Origin: an uncultured Blautia sp.
GTDB lineage: Bacteria; Bacillota; Clostridia; Lachnospirales; Lachnospiraceae
Length of the DNA: 52,218 nucleotides
Direction: 5' to 3'
Assembly: GCA_938028845.1 (NCBI GenBank)
Contig: CALIZJ010000321.1
Coordinates: 1-52,218 of the forward strand
The notes beneath the pieces were generated by a model. The model worked only from the letters and a program-made list of their open reading frames with translations, was not told where the DNA came from and searched no databases. The position numbers and the translations under genes are program-made. Shown piece by piece: positions 32,370-40,696 of the stretch (position 1 is the stretch's first letter; each line of letters opens with the position of its first letter).

Positions 32370-33749
32370 CTAATTCCCCAGAAGGTGTTCTCCAATCTTT
32401 ACAACGTCTCCCGCGCCCATAGTTATCAACAAGTCACCCTGTGTACAATTTTCCAGTAAAAAATTTTCAATCTCATCAAATGTGGAAAAGTATTCGCAGG
32501 GGGTACCAAGGTCCTGGATACGTTTTTGCAGATCCCCGGAAGAAATTCCCAAAGTGTCAGTTTCTCTTGCCGCATAAATATCTGCCAGCACCACATGGTC
32601 AGCAAGCGTCAGCGCTTTGGCAAATTCCGGAAGGAGCGCTTTGGTGCGGGTGTAAGTATGAGGCTGGAAGACACACCAGATCTTTTTATGGGGATAATTG
32701 GAAGCTGCATGGAGGGTCGCTTCGATTTCTGTAGGATGATGGGCATAATCATCCACAATGGTCACTCCGGCTATTTCTCCTTTTTTCTGGAAACGGCGGT
32801 CCGTGCCTGTAAAGTGCTTAAGTCCCAGCGCGATCACCTCATCTTTGATGCCAAGGAGGCGTCCGGTTATGATGGCGGAGAGGGCATTGGAAACATTGTG
32901 TACGCCTGGAACGCTAAGGTGATAGGTTCCGATAGGGGTTCCATTTTCCAGAACCGTGAAGGAGGCGTGACCGAGGGCATCGTAGGAGATGGAGGCTGCA
33001 GTATACTGTGCTTCCTGCTCAAGTCCATATGTAATAACCTGGCAGGGAAGATCTTTTATTATGGTTTCATAGGCCGGCGTATCTGCATTTATGATGAGAG
33101 TTCCATCAGAGGGCAGAAGCTGTGCAAAGCGGCGGAAGGAATGACGGATATCCTCAATATCCTTGAAAAAGTCAAGGTGATCCGCATCCATATTCAGGAT
33201 AATACCGATCTTTGGGAAAAAGCTTAAGAAGCTGTTTGTATATTCACAGGCTTCTGTGAGGAATATCTCTGATTTTCCCACGCGGATATTTCCGTGAATA
33301 GCCGGAAGGATTCCACCTACACTGATGGTGGGATCGCTGTCATTTTCCAAAAGAATGTGGGAGATCATGGAAGTGGTCGTAGTTTTTCCATGGGTACCCG
33401 CTACCGCAATGGGGGTTTCATAGTTTTTCATGATCTGGCCAAGAAGTTCCGCTCTGGAGAGCATAGGAAGCTTTTTTTCTACCGCGCAGGCGTATTCCGG
33501 ATTATCCGGATGGATGGCAGCGGTATAAACTACGATTTCCACAGAATCGTCAATATTGGAAGCTCTCTGTCCGTAGTAAATCTTAGCACCTCTGGATTCC
33601 AGGGTGCGTGTGAGAGGGCTTTCTTTTGCATCGGAGCCCGAAATGATAAAGTTTTCTTCCAGGAGCACTTCGGCAAGTCCGCTCATGCTGATGCCGCCGA
33701 TCCCGATAAAGTGGATGTGCTTTGGCTTTTGAAAGTCTATCTGATACAT
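32370..33749 (-). CDS. murC: UDP-N-acetylmuramate--L-alanine ligase
   Basis: This cytoplasmic Mur ligase adds the first amino acid of the peptidoglycan stem peptide. HFIGIGGISMSGLAEVLLE (N-terminal Rossmann), the ATP loop VAGTHGKTTTTSMI (about 110-123), the EACEYTNSFLSFFP block, DADHLDFF, and DDYAHHPTEIEATL are all present. The length of 459 residues is standard. ATG at 33749 has TAAGGAG 6 nt upstream. No other mur gene is adjacent; the DnaA-box cluster follows immediately after the stop. Confidence 0.97.
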   Translation of the reverse strand: MYQIDFQKPKHIHFIGIGGISMSGLAEVLLEENFIISGSDAKESPLTRTLESRGAKIYYGQRASNIDDSVEIVVYTAAIHPDNPEYACAVEKKLPMLSRAELLGQIMKNYETPIAVAGTHGKTTTTSMISHILLENDSDPTISVGGILPAIHGNIRVGKSEIFLTEACEYTNSFLSFFPKIGIILNMDADHLDFFKDIEDIRHSFRRFAQLLPSDGTLIINADTPAYETIIKDLPCQVITYGLEQEAQYTAASISYDALGHASFTVLENGTPIGTYHLSVPGVHNVSNALSAIITGRLLGIKDEVIALGLKHFTGTDRRFQKKGEIAGVTIVDDYAHHPTEIEATLHAASNYPHKKIWCVFQPHTYTRTKALLPEFAKALTLADHVVLADIYAARETDTLGISSGDLQKRIQDLGTPCEYFSTFDEIENFLLENCTQGDLLITMGAGDVVKIGEHLLGN

Positions 33750-34068
33750 AGTAATCTCCTTAATAATCTGTCATAGCCCCGTAAACCGGTGGCTATAGAA
33801 ATTTTTTTTATTATAACCCGAATGGGAAAAAATGAAAAGAATTTCTTTTTCTTGTCGAAATGTGTAGAAACGACAAAAAAATAACGATATTAAGGAGAAA
33901 AATATACAAAAATAACATTAAACCTAATGTTTTTGAAAAATAGGTCGAAAAACCATGGTCAATACCGATAAAAAAAATAAAATTTAAGCAAAATAATTGT
34001 AAAATATGTTCACTAATTCGGAGAAGTATGGTATAATAATGAAATCATAACATACAAGAGGTGATTGC
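33750..34068. other. divergent murC-glgC intergenic region
   Basis: The 319-nt AT-rich gap contains a minus-strand promoter for murC (TATAAT at 33818-33813, TTTTCA 17 nt upstream), a hairpin in the murC leader (ATAGCC/GGCTAT, 33771-33794), an inverted repeat TTGTCG/CGACAA (33852-33876) and the glgC promoter. Confidence 0.55.
34009..34037 (+). promoter_or_regulatory. promoter of glgC-glgD
   Basis: TTCACT (34009-34014) and an extended -10 TGGTATAAT (TATAAT 34032-34037) are separated by 17 nt. Confidence 0.68.
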
Positions 34069-35346
34069 ATGATAAAGAAAGAAATGATTGCCATGCTTTT
34101 AGCTGGCGGCCAGGGTAGCAGGCTAGGTGTTCTTACTGAAAAAGTCGCAAAGCCGGCAGTCGCTTTTGGTGGAAAATACAGGATCATCGACTTCCCCTTA
34201 AGTAATTGCATCAACTCAGGCATAGATACGGTAGGTGTCTTGACGCAGTATCAGCCGCTGCGGCTAAATACACATATCGGTATCGGTATCCCGTGGGATT
34301 TGGATAGAAATGAAGGTGGTGTCACTGTACTGCCTCCATACGAGAGAAGTACAAACAGCGAATGGTATACAGGAACAGCAAATGCTATTTTCCAGAATAT
34401 GGATTACATGGAACAGTATAACCCTGATTATGTGCTGATCCTGTCCGGGGACCACATCTATAAAATGGACTACGAGGTAATGCTTGATTTCCACAAAGCA
34501 AATAAAGCTGATATCACCATCGCATGTATGCCTGTACCAATTGAAGAGGCAAGCAGATTTGGCATCATGGTGACAGATGAGACAAGCCGTATCACAGAGT
34601 TTGAGGAAAAACCGGAGCATCCCAGCAGTAATCTTGCATCTATGGGAATTTATATTTTCACTTGGTCGGTTTTGAAGGAAGCACTTTACGCTCTTAAAGA
34701 TCAGAACAGCTGTGATTTCGGTAAGCATATTCTGCCGTACTGCAAGGAAAAGGGAATGAGCCTCTTTGCATACGAGTACAATGGATATTGGAAAGATGTT
34801 GGAACATTAGGCTCCTACTGGGAAGCCAACATGGAATTAATTGATATTATTCCGGAGTTCAATCTTTACGAAGAATTCTGGCGAATTTATACAAAGGGCG
34901 ATATTATCCCCCCGCAGTATATTTCAGCAGATGCGGTGGTGGACAGATGCCTGATCGGAGAAGGTGCAGAGATTTATGGAGAGATACATAACTCTGTTAT
35001 CGGACCAAATGTAGTAATCGGAAAGGGAAGCATTGTGCGTGATTCCATTATCATGCGCAATTCCGTCATCGGCGAGGGAGTTACTATGGATAAGGCAATT
35101 GTTGCCGAAGACGTAGTCATCGGAAACCATGTAGTCCTTGGCTGTGGGGAAGAGGTTCCTAATGTAGTAAAACCGGCTGTCTATGCTTTTGGCATTGCAA
35201 CCATCGGAGAGCGCAGTGTGATCCCGGATAATGTCAGGATCGGCAAGAACACAGCTATTTCCGGTGTGACTGCACCAGACGATTATCCCAATGGTGAACT
35301 GGCAAGCGGACAGGTAATTGCGGCAAAGGATGGTGATAAGGCATGA
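34069..35346 (+). CDS. glgC: glucose-1-phosphate adenylyltransferase, catalytic subunit
   Basis: This enzyme makes ADP-glucose, the glucosyl donor for glycogen. The N-terminal GGQGSRLGVLTEKVAKPAVAFGGKYRIIDFPLSNCINSG is the full catalytic/pyrophosphorylase motif, with the substrate block FEEKPEHP and DVGTLGSYWEAN. The C-terminal 120 residues are left-handed beta-helix hexapeptide repeats (IGPNVVIGKGSIV, VIGEGVTM). At 425 residues it is the Firmicute type. ATG follows AGAGGTGATT. The stop overlaps glgD by 4 nt, so the two subunits are translationally coupled. Confidence 0.96.
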   Translation: MIKKEMIAMLLAGGQGSRLGVLTEKVAKPAVAFGGKYRIIDFPLSNCINSGIDTVGVLTQYQPLRLNTHIGIGIPWDLDRNEGGVTVLPPYERSTNSEWYTGTANAIFQNMDYMEQYNPDYVLILSGDHIYKMDYEVMLDFHKANKADITIACMPVPIEEASRFGIMVTDETSRITEFEEKPEHPSSNLASMGIYIFTWSVLKEALYALKDQNSCDFGKHILPYCKEKGMSLFAYEYNGYWKDVGTLGSYWEANMELIDIIPEFNLYEEFWRIYTKGDIIPPQYISADAVVDRCLIGEGAEIYGEIHNSVIGPNVVIGKGSIVRDSIIMRNSVIGEGVTMDKAIVAEDVVIGNHVVLGCGEEVPNVVKPAVYAFGIATIGERSVIPDNVRIGKNTAISGVTAPDDYPNGELASGQVIAAKDGDKA

Positions 35347-36461
35347 GAGCAATCGGTATTATTTTAGCAGGCGGAAATAACAACCGCATGAGAGAATTAT
35401 CAAACAAAAGGGCCATCGCGGCAATGCCCATCGGCGGAAGCTACAGAAGCATTGACTTTGCCCTGAGCAACATGGCAAATTCCCATATCCAGAAGGTCGC
35501 TGTGCTGACACAGTATAACGCCCGTTCCTTAAATGAACATTTAAGTTCCTCCAAGTGGTGGGATTTCGGAAGGAAACAGGGCGGCCTTTACGTGTTCACA
35601 CCTACCATTACCAAGGAAAACAGCTTCTGGTATCAGGGTACCGCAGATGCCATCTACCAGAATCTTACATTCCTTAAAAACAGCCATGAACCTTATGTGG
35701 TGATTGCATCCGGAGACGGTGTCTATAAACTGGATTATAATAAGGTTCTGGAATATCACATTGCAAAACGTGCAGATGTGACAGTGGTGTGTACCACCTG
35801 TAAGGATCAAAGCGAGGTAGAGCGGTTTGGTGTGATCCGTATGAATGAGGACTGCCGGATCGAGGAATTTGAGGAAAAGCCTGTGGTGTCTTCCTATAAT
35901 ACGATATCTACAGGAATTTATGTGATCCGCAGGAGACAGTTGATCGAGCTTATCGAGAAGGCTGCCCAGGAAGGAAGAAACGATTTTGTAAACGATATCC
36001 TCATTCGTTATAAAAACCTGAAAAGGATATATGGATATAAGATCGATTCCTATTGGAGCAATATCGCTACTGTGGATTCTTATTATAAGACCAATATGGC
36101 ATTTCTGGAGCCGGAAATCAGGGAATATTTCTTTAAACAGGCTCCAGCCATTAAAACAAAGATAGATGATCTTCCACCGGCGAAGTATAATCCCGGCGCA
36201 GTTGTAAAGAACAGTTTGATTTCCAGCGGATGTATCATTAATGGAGTAGTGGAAAATTCTGTTCTGTTTAAAGATGTTTTTGTAGGAAACAACTGTGTGA
36301 TTAAAAATTCTGTCATCCTCAATGATGTTTATCTGGGCGATAATACCCATATTGAAAACTGTATTGTTGAGAGCAGAGATACCATTAAAGCAAATTCTTA
36401 TTATTGCGGCGAAGGCGAAGTAAAAGTCGTCGTAGAAAAAAATGAACGCTACGTATTATAA
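35343..36461 (+). CDS. glgD: glucose-1-phosphate adenylyltransferase subunit GlgD
   Basis: The 372-residue partner of GlgC. It has the same fold, but the catalytic loop is degenerate (GGNNNRMRELSNKRAIAAMPIGG), as expected for GlgD, which activates GlgC in a GlgC/GlgD heteromer. Hexapeptide repeats near the end (VENSVLFKDVFVGNNCVIKNSVI) complete the beta-helix. ATGA overlap with glgC indicates an operon. No glycogen synthase or branching gene is seen here. Confidence 0.94.
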   Translation: MRAIGIILAGGNNNRMRELSNKRAIAAMPIGGSYRSIDFALSNMANSHIQKVAVLTQYNARSLNEHLSSSKWWDFGRKQGGLYVFTPTITKENSFWYQGTADAIYQNLTFLKNSHEPYVVIASGDGVYKLDYNKVLEYHIAKRADVTVVCTTCKDQSEVERFGVIRMNEDCRIEEFEEKPVVSSYNTISTGIYVIRRRQLIELIEKAAQEGRNDFVNDILIRYKNLKRIYGYKIDSYWSNIATVDSYYKTNMAFLEPEIREYFFKQAPAIKTKIDDLPPAKYNPGAVVKNSLISSGCIINGVVENSVLFKDVFVGNNCVIKNSVILNDVYLGDNTHIENCIVESRDTIKANSYYCGEGEVKVVVEKNERYVL

Positions 36462-36518
36462 TTTTACGAAATATAAATTTCGGAATATACGAAGGCAAAA
36501 TGAAAGGGGCAAGCAAAG

Positions 36519-36812
36519 ATGAATATTACAGATGTACGCGTAAGAAAGGTTGCAAAGGAAGGAAAGATGAAAGCGGTCGTATCGATTACCATTGATGATG
36601 AATTTGTAGTTCATGACATCAAAGTAATCGAAGGCGAGAAAGGCCTGTTTATCGCTATGCCAAGCCGTAAGGCTACGGACGGCGAGTATCGCGACATTGC
36701 GCATCCGATTAACTCTGCTACAAGAGACAGGATCCAGACCATCATCCTGGACAAGTACCAGGAGGTAATGGCAGCCGAGCCGGAAGAAGCGCTGGAGGCA
36801 GCCGCTGAGTAA
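36519..36812 (+). CDS. spoVG: septation/sporulation regulator SpoVG
   Basis: A 97-residue nucleic-acid-binding protein. MNITDVRVRKVAKEGKMKAVVSITIDDEFVVHDIKVIEGEKGLFIAMPSRK followed by YRDIAHPIN is the conserved SpoVG core; the acidic Ala/Glu tail is variable. SpoVG affects septation and spore cortex in Bacillus and other processes elsewhere. AAAGGGG stands about 9 nt upstream. An inverted repeat CGAAAT/ATTTCG (36467-36482) lies in its leader region; I did not find a clear sigma-H promoter. Confidence 0.97.
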   Translation: MNITDVRVRKVAKEGKMKAVVSITIDDEFVVHDIKVIEGEKGLFIAMPSRKATDGEYRDIAHPINSATRDRIQTIILDKYQEVMAAEPEEALEAAAE

Positions 36813-36915
36813 GGATTATCCTTCACCAGCCGCATCTGCGGCAAGAGAGGGATACCTTGCAGGATGTGAGAGTTTTTTCTATCATGCAAAGGCGATAAAG
36901 AGTGGTATAAGTAAG

Positions 36916-36949
36916 AAAGACCGTCTGCAGGAAAAGCAGGCGGTCTTTT
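36916..36949 (+). terminator. Rho-independent terminator of spoVG
   Basis: AAAGACCGTCTGC (36916-36928) pairs with GCAGGCGGTCTTT (36936-36948) with one G-U pair, followed by TG. It lies 104 nt after the stop. Confidence 0.8.
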
Positions 36950-37051
36950 GTATATGAAGAGGGAAAAGAGCAGTTCTTGTTTATGGTGAGATTTGGAAAA
37001 ACAGGAAAAAAATAATTTATTACGCAAATGTTACAAAATGAATAAAAAGTG

Positions 37052-37079
37052 TTGATTTATTTTTAAAATGTGTTATACT
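37052..37079 (+). promoter_or_regulatory. promoter of the 3D-domain protein
   Basis: TTGATT (37052-37057) and extended -10 TGTTATACT (TATACT 37074-37079) are 16 nt apart. Confidence 0.7.
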
Positions 37080-37109
37080 TTACCTCATAAAGTATTACGA
37101 GGTGTATAT

Positions 37110-38369
37110 ATGAAGAAAAGGAAAGTTTTTTCATTACTGCTTGCAGGTGCTCTGACGGTGGCTATGGGAACGAATGTATTCGCTGCGACAGAAGATGAGA
37201 TCGCATATGCCCAGGCTGAAAAACAGGCGGCAGAAGCAGACCTTGCCCAGACCCAGGCGAATATCGACAGTCTTGAGGGTAAGAAGCAGGAGCTGGAAAA
37301 CTATTTGGCAGAGCTGAATGCACAGTATGAAGAATTGACAGAAAGTGTATCACAGTTAGGAATCGAAGCAGCAGAAAAAGAAGAAGAGCTGAAACAGGTA
37401 AAACAGGAACTGAAAAAAGCAAAACAAACTGCGAAAAAACAATATGAAGCAATGAAGATCCGAATTGTTTATATGTATGAAAACAGCGGCGGTTCGGTAC
37501 TGGAAAAGTTATTGTCCAGTGAGAGCATTGCGGATTTCTTAAATCAGGTGGAAAATTTCAGCCAGATTTCCCAGTATGACAGAGATATGCTGAAGAAATA
37601 CGAGGAAACTACACAGAGTATAAAAGAGAAGCAGAAACAGGTGAAACAGGAATCCGAAGAGATTAACACCCTTTTAAGTCAGAGAGCTGCAAAAAAACAG
37701 GAAGTGCAGGCAATGGCACAAAGCACCAATGACAGCATATCTTCTTATGTAAGTCAGATCAGTGCCAGCGAAGCGGAGGCCAATGAGCTGCTCGCACAGA
37801 TCGACAGTGCGGATAACAGTATTGTGGCGTTGATGCAGCAGGCGGAAGAAGAACAGGCGGCTGCAGAAGCGGCAGCGCAGCAGGCACAGGCAGAAGAAGA
37901 CTACGGATATGATCCGGAGACGGATACGACGGAATCTTCCAGCAGTTCTACAAGCAGTGATATTATTGTAGAGGAAGAGGCTCCGGAAGATTATTACGGC
38001 AGCGCAGAGGAAACGGGAGAAAGTTCCGGGGATTATGGAAGCGGAGAAGAGTCTTCCGGGGAAACAGAATCTTCTTCCGGATCCAGTCAGGGTACATATC
38101 TTGGAAACTTTACACTGACAGGCTATTGTAATTGCGCACAATGCTGCGGAACAGCAGGAAATGCAACAGCCAGCGGGGTTATGCCCACAGCAGGACATAC
38201 CGTTGCTATGTCGGGAGTTCCTTTTGGAACTCAGCTTTTGATCAACGGAACCGTTTATACAGTGGAGGATTTAGGAACTCCTTATGGACATGTGGATATT
38301 TATTTTGATAACCACTCTGATGCCTTGAATTTTGGCCTTCAGTATGCGGATGTTTATCAGCTTTCTTAA
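37110..38369 (+). CDS. secreted coiled-coil protein with C-terminal 3D domain (cell-wall hydrolase-like)
   Basis: A 419-residue exported protein. Signal peptide MKKRKVFSLLLAGALTVAMGTNVFA, then a long coiled coil (about residues 28-225, ending near QQAEEEQAAAEAAAQQAQ) of the PcsB/FtsX-partner type, an acidic Ser/Glu/Tyr-rich linker, and a 3D domain from about residue 325: LTGYCNCAQCCG, TVAMSGVPFGTQLLING, VDIYFDNHSDALNFG with the three aspartates. 3D domains occur in Firmicute lytic transglycosylases. The combination suggests a regulated peptidoglycan enzyme. The ATG at 37110 follows GAGGTG; the open frame extends 14 codons upstream across the promoter and is not used. Confidence 0.92.
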   Translation: MKKRKVFSLLLAGALTVAMGTNVFAATEDEIAYAQAEKQAAEADLAQTQANIDSLEGKKQELENYLAELNAQYEELTESVSQLGIEAAEKEEELKQVKQELKKAKQTAKKQYEAMKIRIVYMYENSGGSVLEKLLSSESIADFLNQVENFSQISQYDRDMLKKYEETTQSIKEKQKQVKQESEEINTLLSQRAAKKQEVQAMAQSTNDSISSYVSQISASEAEANELLAQIDSADNSIVALMQQAEEEQAAAEAAAQQAQAEEDYGYDPETDTTESSSSSTSSDIIVEEEAPEDYYGSAEETGESSGDYGSGEESSGETESSSGSSQGTYLGNFTLTGYCNCAQCCGTAGNATASGVMPTAGHTVAMSGVPFGTQLLINGTVYTVEDLGTPYGHVDIYFDNHSDALNFGLQYADVYQLS

Positions 38370-38412
38370 AAAGAGAAATTCCAAGTTTTGATGAAATCCT
38401 GGTTTAAATAAG

Positions 38413-38455
38413 AATAAATGCGGCGTGCGAAAATGCACGCCGCATTTATTTTCTT
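38413..38455. terminator. bidirectional terminator
   Basis: AATAAATGCGGCGTGC (38413-38428) pairs perfectly with GCACGCCGCATTTATT (38435-38450), flanked by T-rich sequence on both strands. It serves the 3D-domain gene and the convergent shell-protein gene. Confidence 0.93.
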
Positions 38456-39169
38456 TTATAAATAGGGGGTACCGGGAATATCCGGGTAACTTCCCATTCC
38501 GATTAAAAGTTCCAGACCGATCTGTCTTGCGCTTAAAACCGCTTCTTTTATGGCACTGGCATCCCCGGATATTCCAAGGATGACCTCGTTGGAATGGCTG
38601 GTTCCCATACTTGGGGTCATATATTTGACGATTTTAACGGAAGAGGCTTTTACTGCCGTATCCGCCATTACAAGGCCAATGGCAGCAGGGGAGCCGGCCA
38701 TAAAGCCAAATGCTGCGTCAGGGACTGCATCGAAGGCTTTAGTAAGCGCCGGACCTGCGCTGGCGGAAAAGGCAAATTCCAGATGACCGGAAGCGCTGAT
38801 ATAGAGTTCACCCGCATATTTGTTCGTTAAGTCCAAGGCTAGCTCTATTGCGTGGCGCACATCGGAGATATCTTTTCCGCCGATCACCATGTAATTTCCA
38901 TGACCGCCCCAGCCTTTGGTATCTCTGGGAAATTCAACAGAAAGAAGTTCGGTGTTTGTGGCTTTCACAGCATCGTCCATAGCTGTGATCTGGCCGGCGG
39001 CGCCGGTCCTGGAACTGAATAATCCCAGTGCGCGATATGCTGTCCCGATTTTCATTTCTTTTAATAAGGTATCGTCAATTCCGGAAATCACCAATCCGAT
39101 GGTATCCAAAACCGCAGTTCCTACAAATTCTGTTCGCGTGCAGTGTGTGCTGATGCTGTGTACGTCCAT
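38456..39169 (-). CDS. orphan bacterial microcompartment shell protein (PduB-like, BMC-T)
   Basis: A 237-residue tandem-BMC protein. TEFVGTAVLDTIGLVISGID, SSRTGAAGQITAMDDAVKATNTELLSVEFPRDTKG, GKDISDVRHAIELAL, SGHLEFAFSASAGPALTKAF and GIGLVMADTAVKASSVKIV, then SNEVILGISGD, match PduB-type trimeric shell subunits with two circularly permuted BMC folds. Such proteins line compartments for propanediol, ethanolamine or choline breakdown. No enzyme or other shell gene is adjacent, so this is a lone copy. ATG at 39169 follows AAGGAG. Its promoter carries an operator-like repeat. Confidence 0.92.
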   Translation of the reverse strand: MDVHSISTHCTRTEFVGTAVLDTIGLVISGIDDTLLKEMKIGTAYRALGLFSSRTGAAGQITAMDDAVKATNTELLSVEFPRDTKGWGGHGNYMVIGGKDISDVRHAIELALDLTNKYAGELYISASGHLEFAFSASAGPALTKAFDAVPDAAFGFMAGSPAAIGLVMADTAVKASSVKIVKYMTPSMGTSHSNEVILGISGDASAIKEAVLSARQIGLELLIGMGSYPDIPGTPYL

Positions 39170-39347
39170 AGGGGGGTACTCCTTTGTGCTTGTGTTGGTA
39201 AGTTCTTAATCTAATCTGTTTTCTGACCGGAAATTTCTGCGTCCATATCACTCACTGAGAAGCGTCAGGGAAGGACTGCAGTTTTTGAAAATGCCTCTTA
39301 ATAAAATAAACAGGAAAGGGATCATCTTCATATTTCCTCTGTGATCA

Positions 39348-39396
39348 AGAAACATATAGTTTCTATAAGTATAGCATGTGGAACAAAATTAGCCAA
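39348..39396 (-). promoter_or_regulatory. promoter and operator of the PduB-like gene
   Basis: On the minus strand TTGGCT (39396-39391) and extended -10 TGCTATACT (TATACT 39373-39368) are 17 nt apart. The inverted repeat AGAAAC-ATATA-GTTTCT (39348-39364) covers the start of transcription. This lies in the 298-nt gap 39170-39467, with a leader of about 190 nt and nothing else recognised. Confidence 0.6.
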
Positions 39397-39467
39397 TGCA
39401 TTTTTGGAAAGGAACAGGTAAACATAATCTGTCTCCCTTTGTTGGATGATTGAAAGAAAGGATATTT

Positions 39468-40646
39468 TCAGAGTTCTTGGCTAAGAATCACATTTCTTAA
39501 TCTTCTCACTAAAGGAATCGTCCCGGCATCCTTTTTCTGCTGCATGACCAGGAAAGTCATATTAGACTTTGGAAAATTAGCAAAATAGCATCCAAGCCAG
39601 CCGTCCCAGCCATATTCGTCCTTTTGGGACAAAACCGATGTACGGCCGGGGTCTATGCATCTGCGCATAAGGTGAGAGTAAGTATAACCCTCCAGCCCCA
39701 TCCACTGTTCCATGATTTCCTGCTGTCTGGGCAGCAATTTTCCGGAGGTAAAGAATTGAACGGTTTTTTCGCTCATTACTCTTACGCCATCTAAAGTCCC
39801 TTTGTTTAGCAGCATTTGGGCGAATCTTGCATAATCGTCGATGGTAGAAACAAGACCGGCTCCGCCGGACTCAAAAGCTGGCGGCTTATCCTTGCGGTAG
39901 GAAATCACAAGATGGTTTCCTCTATATGGAAGCAATTCGCCTTTTTCTGTGGTCTCATAGGCATCTGCCAGACGGGATATTTTTTCTTCTGGCACCCAAA
40001 ATCCTGTATCTTTCATCCCCAGGGGCTTAAAAAGATAGGTTTCCAGAAATTCACCGAACCGCATTCCGGAAACTTTTTCGATCACTGCGCCCAGGATATC
40101 TGCCGAAAGTCCATAGGCCCAGGCGCTGTCCGGTTCAAAGGAAAGAGGGATAGAGCCCAGATGGCAGGCAAATTCCTCTGTTGTCACAGCCTGGTCTGTG
40201 TGAAGCCTTTCGATACAGCTTTGCAGATACTGCTGGATCATCCTTCCGGCTTTTGTGTCTTCTTCGCCGTAGGTAATCCCGGAGGCCATATTAAGCAGAT
40301 AATGCGGGGTGAGCATTTTTTTTGCAGGACGGAGCTCGCCTTTTTCTTCTACCATAAGGTGCTCATAGCCTGGGAGAATTTCTGCCACAGGCTGGGCGAG
40401 ATCCAGCTTACCCTGCTCCATCAGGATCATTGCCGCCGCCGCAGTAATGGGTTTTGACATGGAATACAGACGGAAAATGGTATTTCTCTGTATTTTTTTC
40501 CCTTTCTCCAGGTTTCGGAATCCATGCTCTGTGTAGAATATTTCTTCATTGTCTTTTCGCACCAGCATGTTCATTCCTGCTGTGATGTTTTCGTCTATGG
40601 CCTGGCTGATTAGAGTTTGAAGTTTTTCTTTTGTTTCTTCTTTCAT
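39468..40646 (-). CDS. serine hydrolase, beta-lactamase/class C family
   Basis: A 392-residue penicillin-binding-type hydrolase. The SxxK nucleophile motif is RLYSMSKP (Ser62, Lys65), the second motif is AYGLSADILG (Tyr-Gly in place of YxN), and a typical LDLAQPVAEILPGYEHL segment lies between them. A third motif near GGAGLVSTIDDYARFAQML confirms the EstB/LpxD-like class C esterase fold. No signal peptide, so it is cytoplasmic and probably an esterase or peptidase rather than an antibiotic-resistance enzyme. It has its own GGAGG-type ribosome site. Confidence 0.9.
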   Translation of the reverse strand: MKEETKEKLQTLISQAIDENITAGMNMLVRKDNEEIFYTEHGFRNLEKGKKIQRNTIFRLYSMSKPITAAAAMILMEQGKLDLAQPVAEILPGYEHLMVEEKGELRPAKKMLTPHYLLNMASGITYGEEDTKAGRMIQQYLQSCIERLHTDQAVTTEEFACHLGSIPLSFEPDSAWAYGLSADILGAVIEKVSGMRFGEFLETYLFKPLGMKDTGFWVPEEKISRLADAYETTEKGELLPYRGNHLVISYRKDKPPAFESGGAGLVSTIDDYARFAQMLLNKGTLDGVRVMSEKTVQFFTSGKLLPRQQEIMEQWMGLEGYTYSHLMRRCIDPGRTSVLSQKDEYGWDGWLGCYFANFPKSNMTFLVMQQKKDAGTIPLVRRLRNVILSQEL

Positions 40647-40696
40647 GGGGAAACGCCTCCGTTTTATTTGATAGTTATAGTCCGATTTCTGCGCAG

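Noticed and set aside
33853..33859. TGTCGAA, a possible Spo0A box in the murC-glgC gap
   Set aside because: A single 7-base match in an AT-rich spacer, more simply part of the TTGTCG/CGACAA inverted repeat; no second box.
39468..40646. Beta-lactam resistance gene
   Set aside because: Class C-like fold but no signal peptide and an altered YxN motif; esterase/peptidase-type serine hydrolases fit better.
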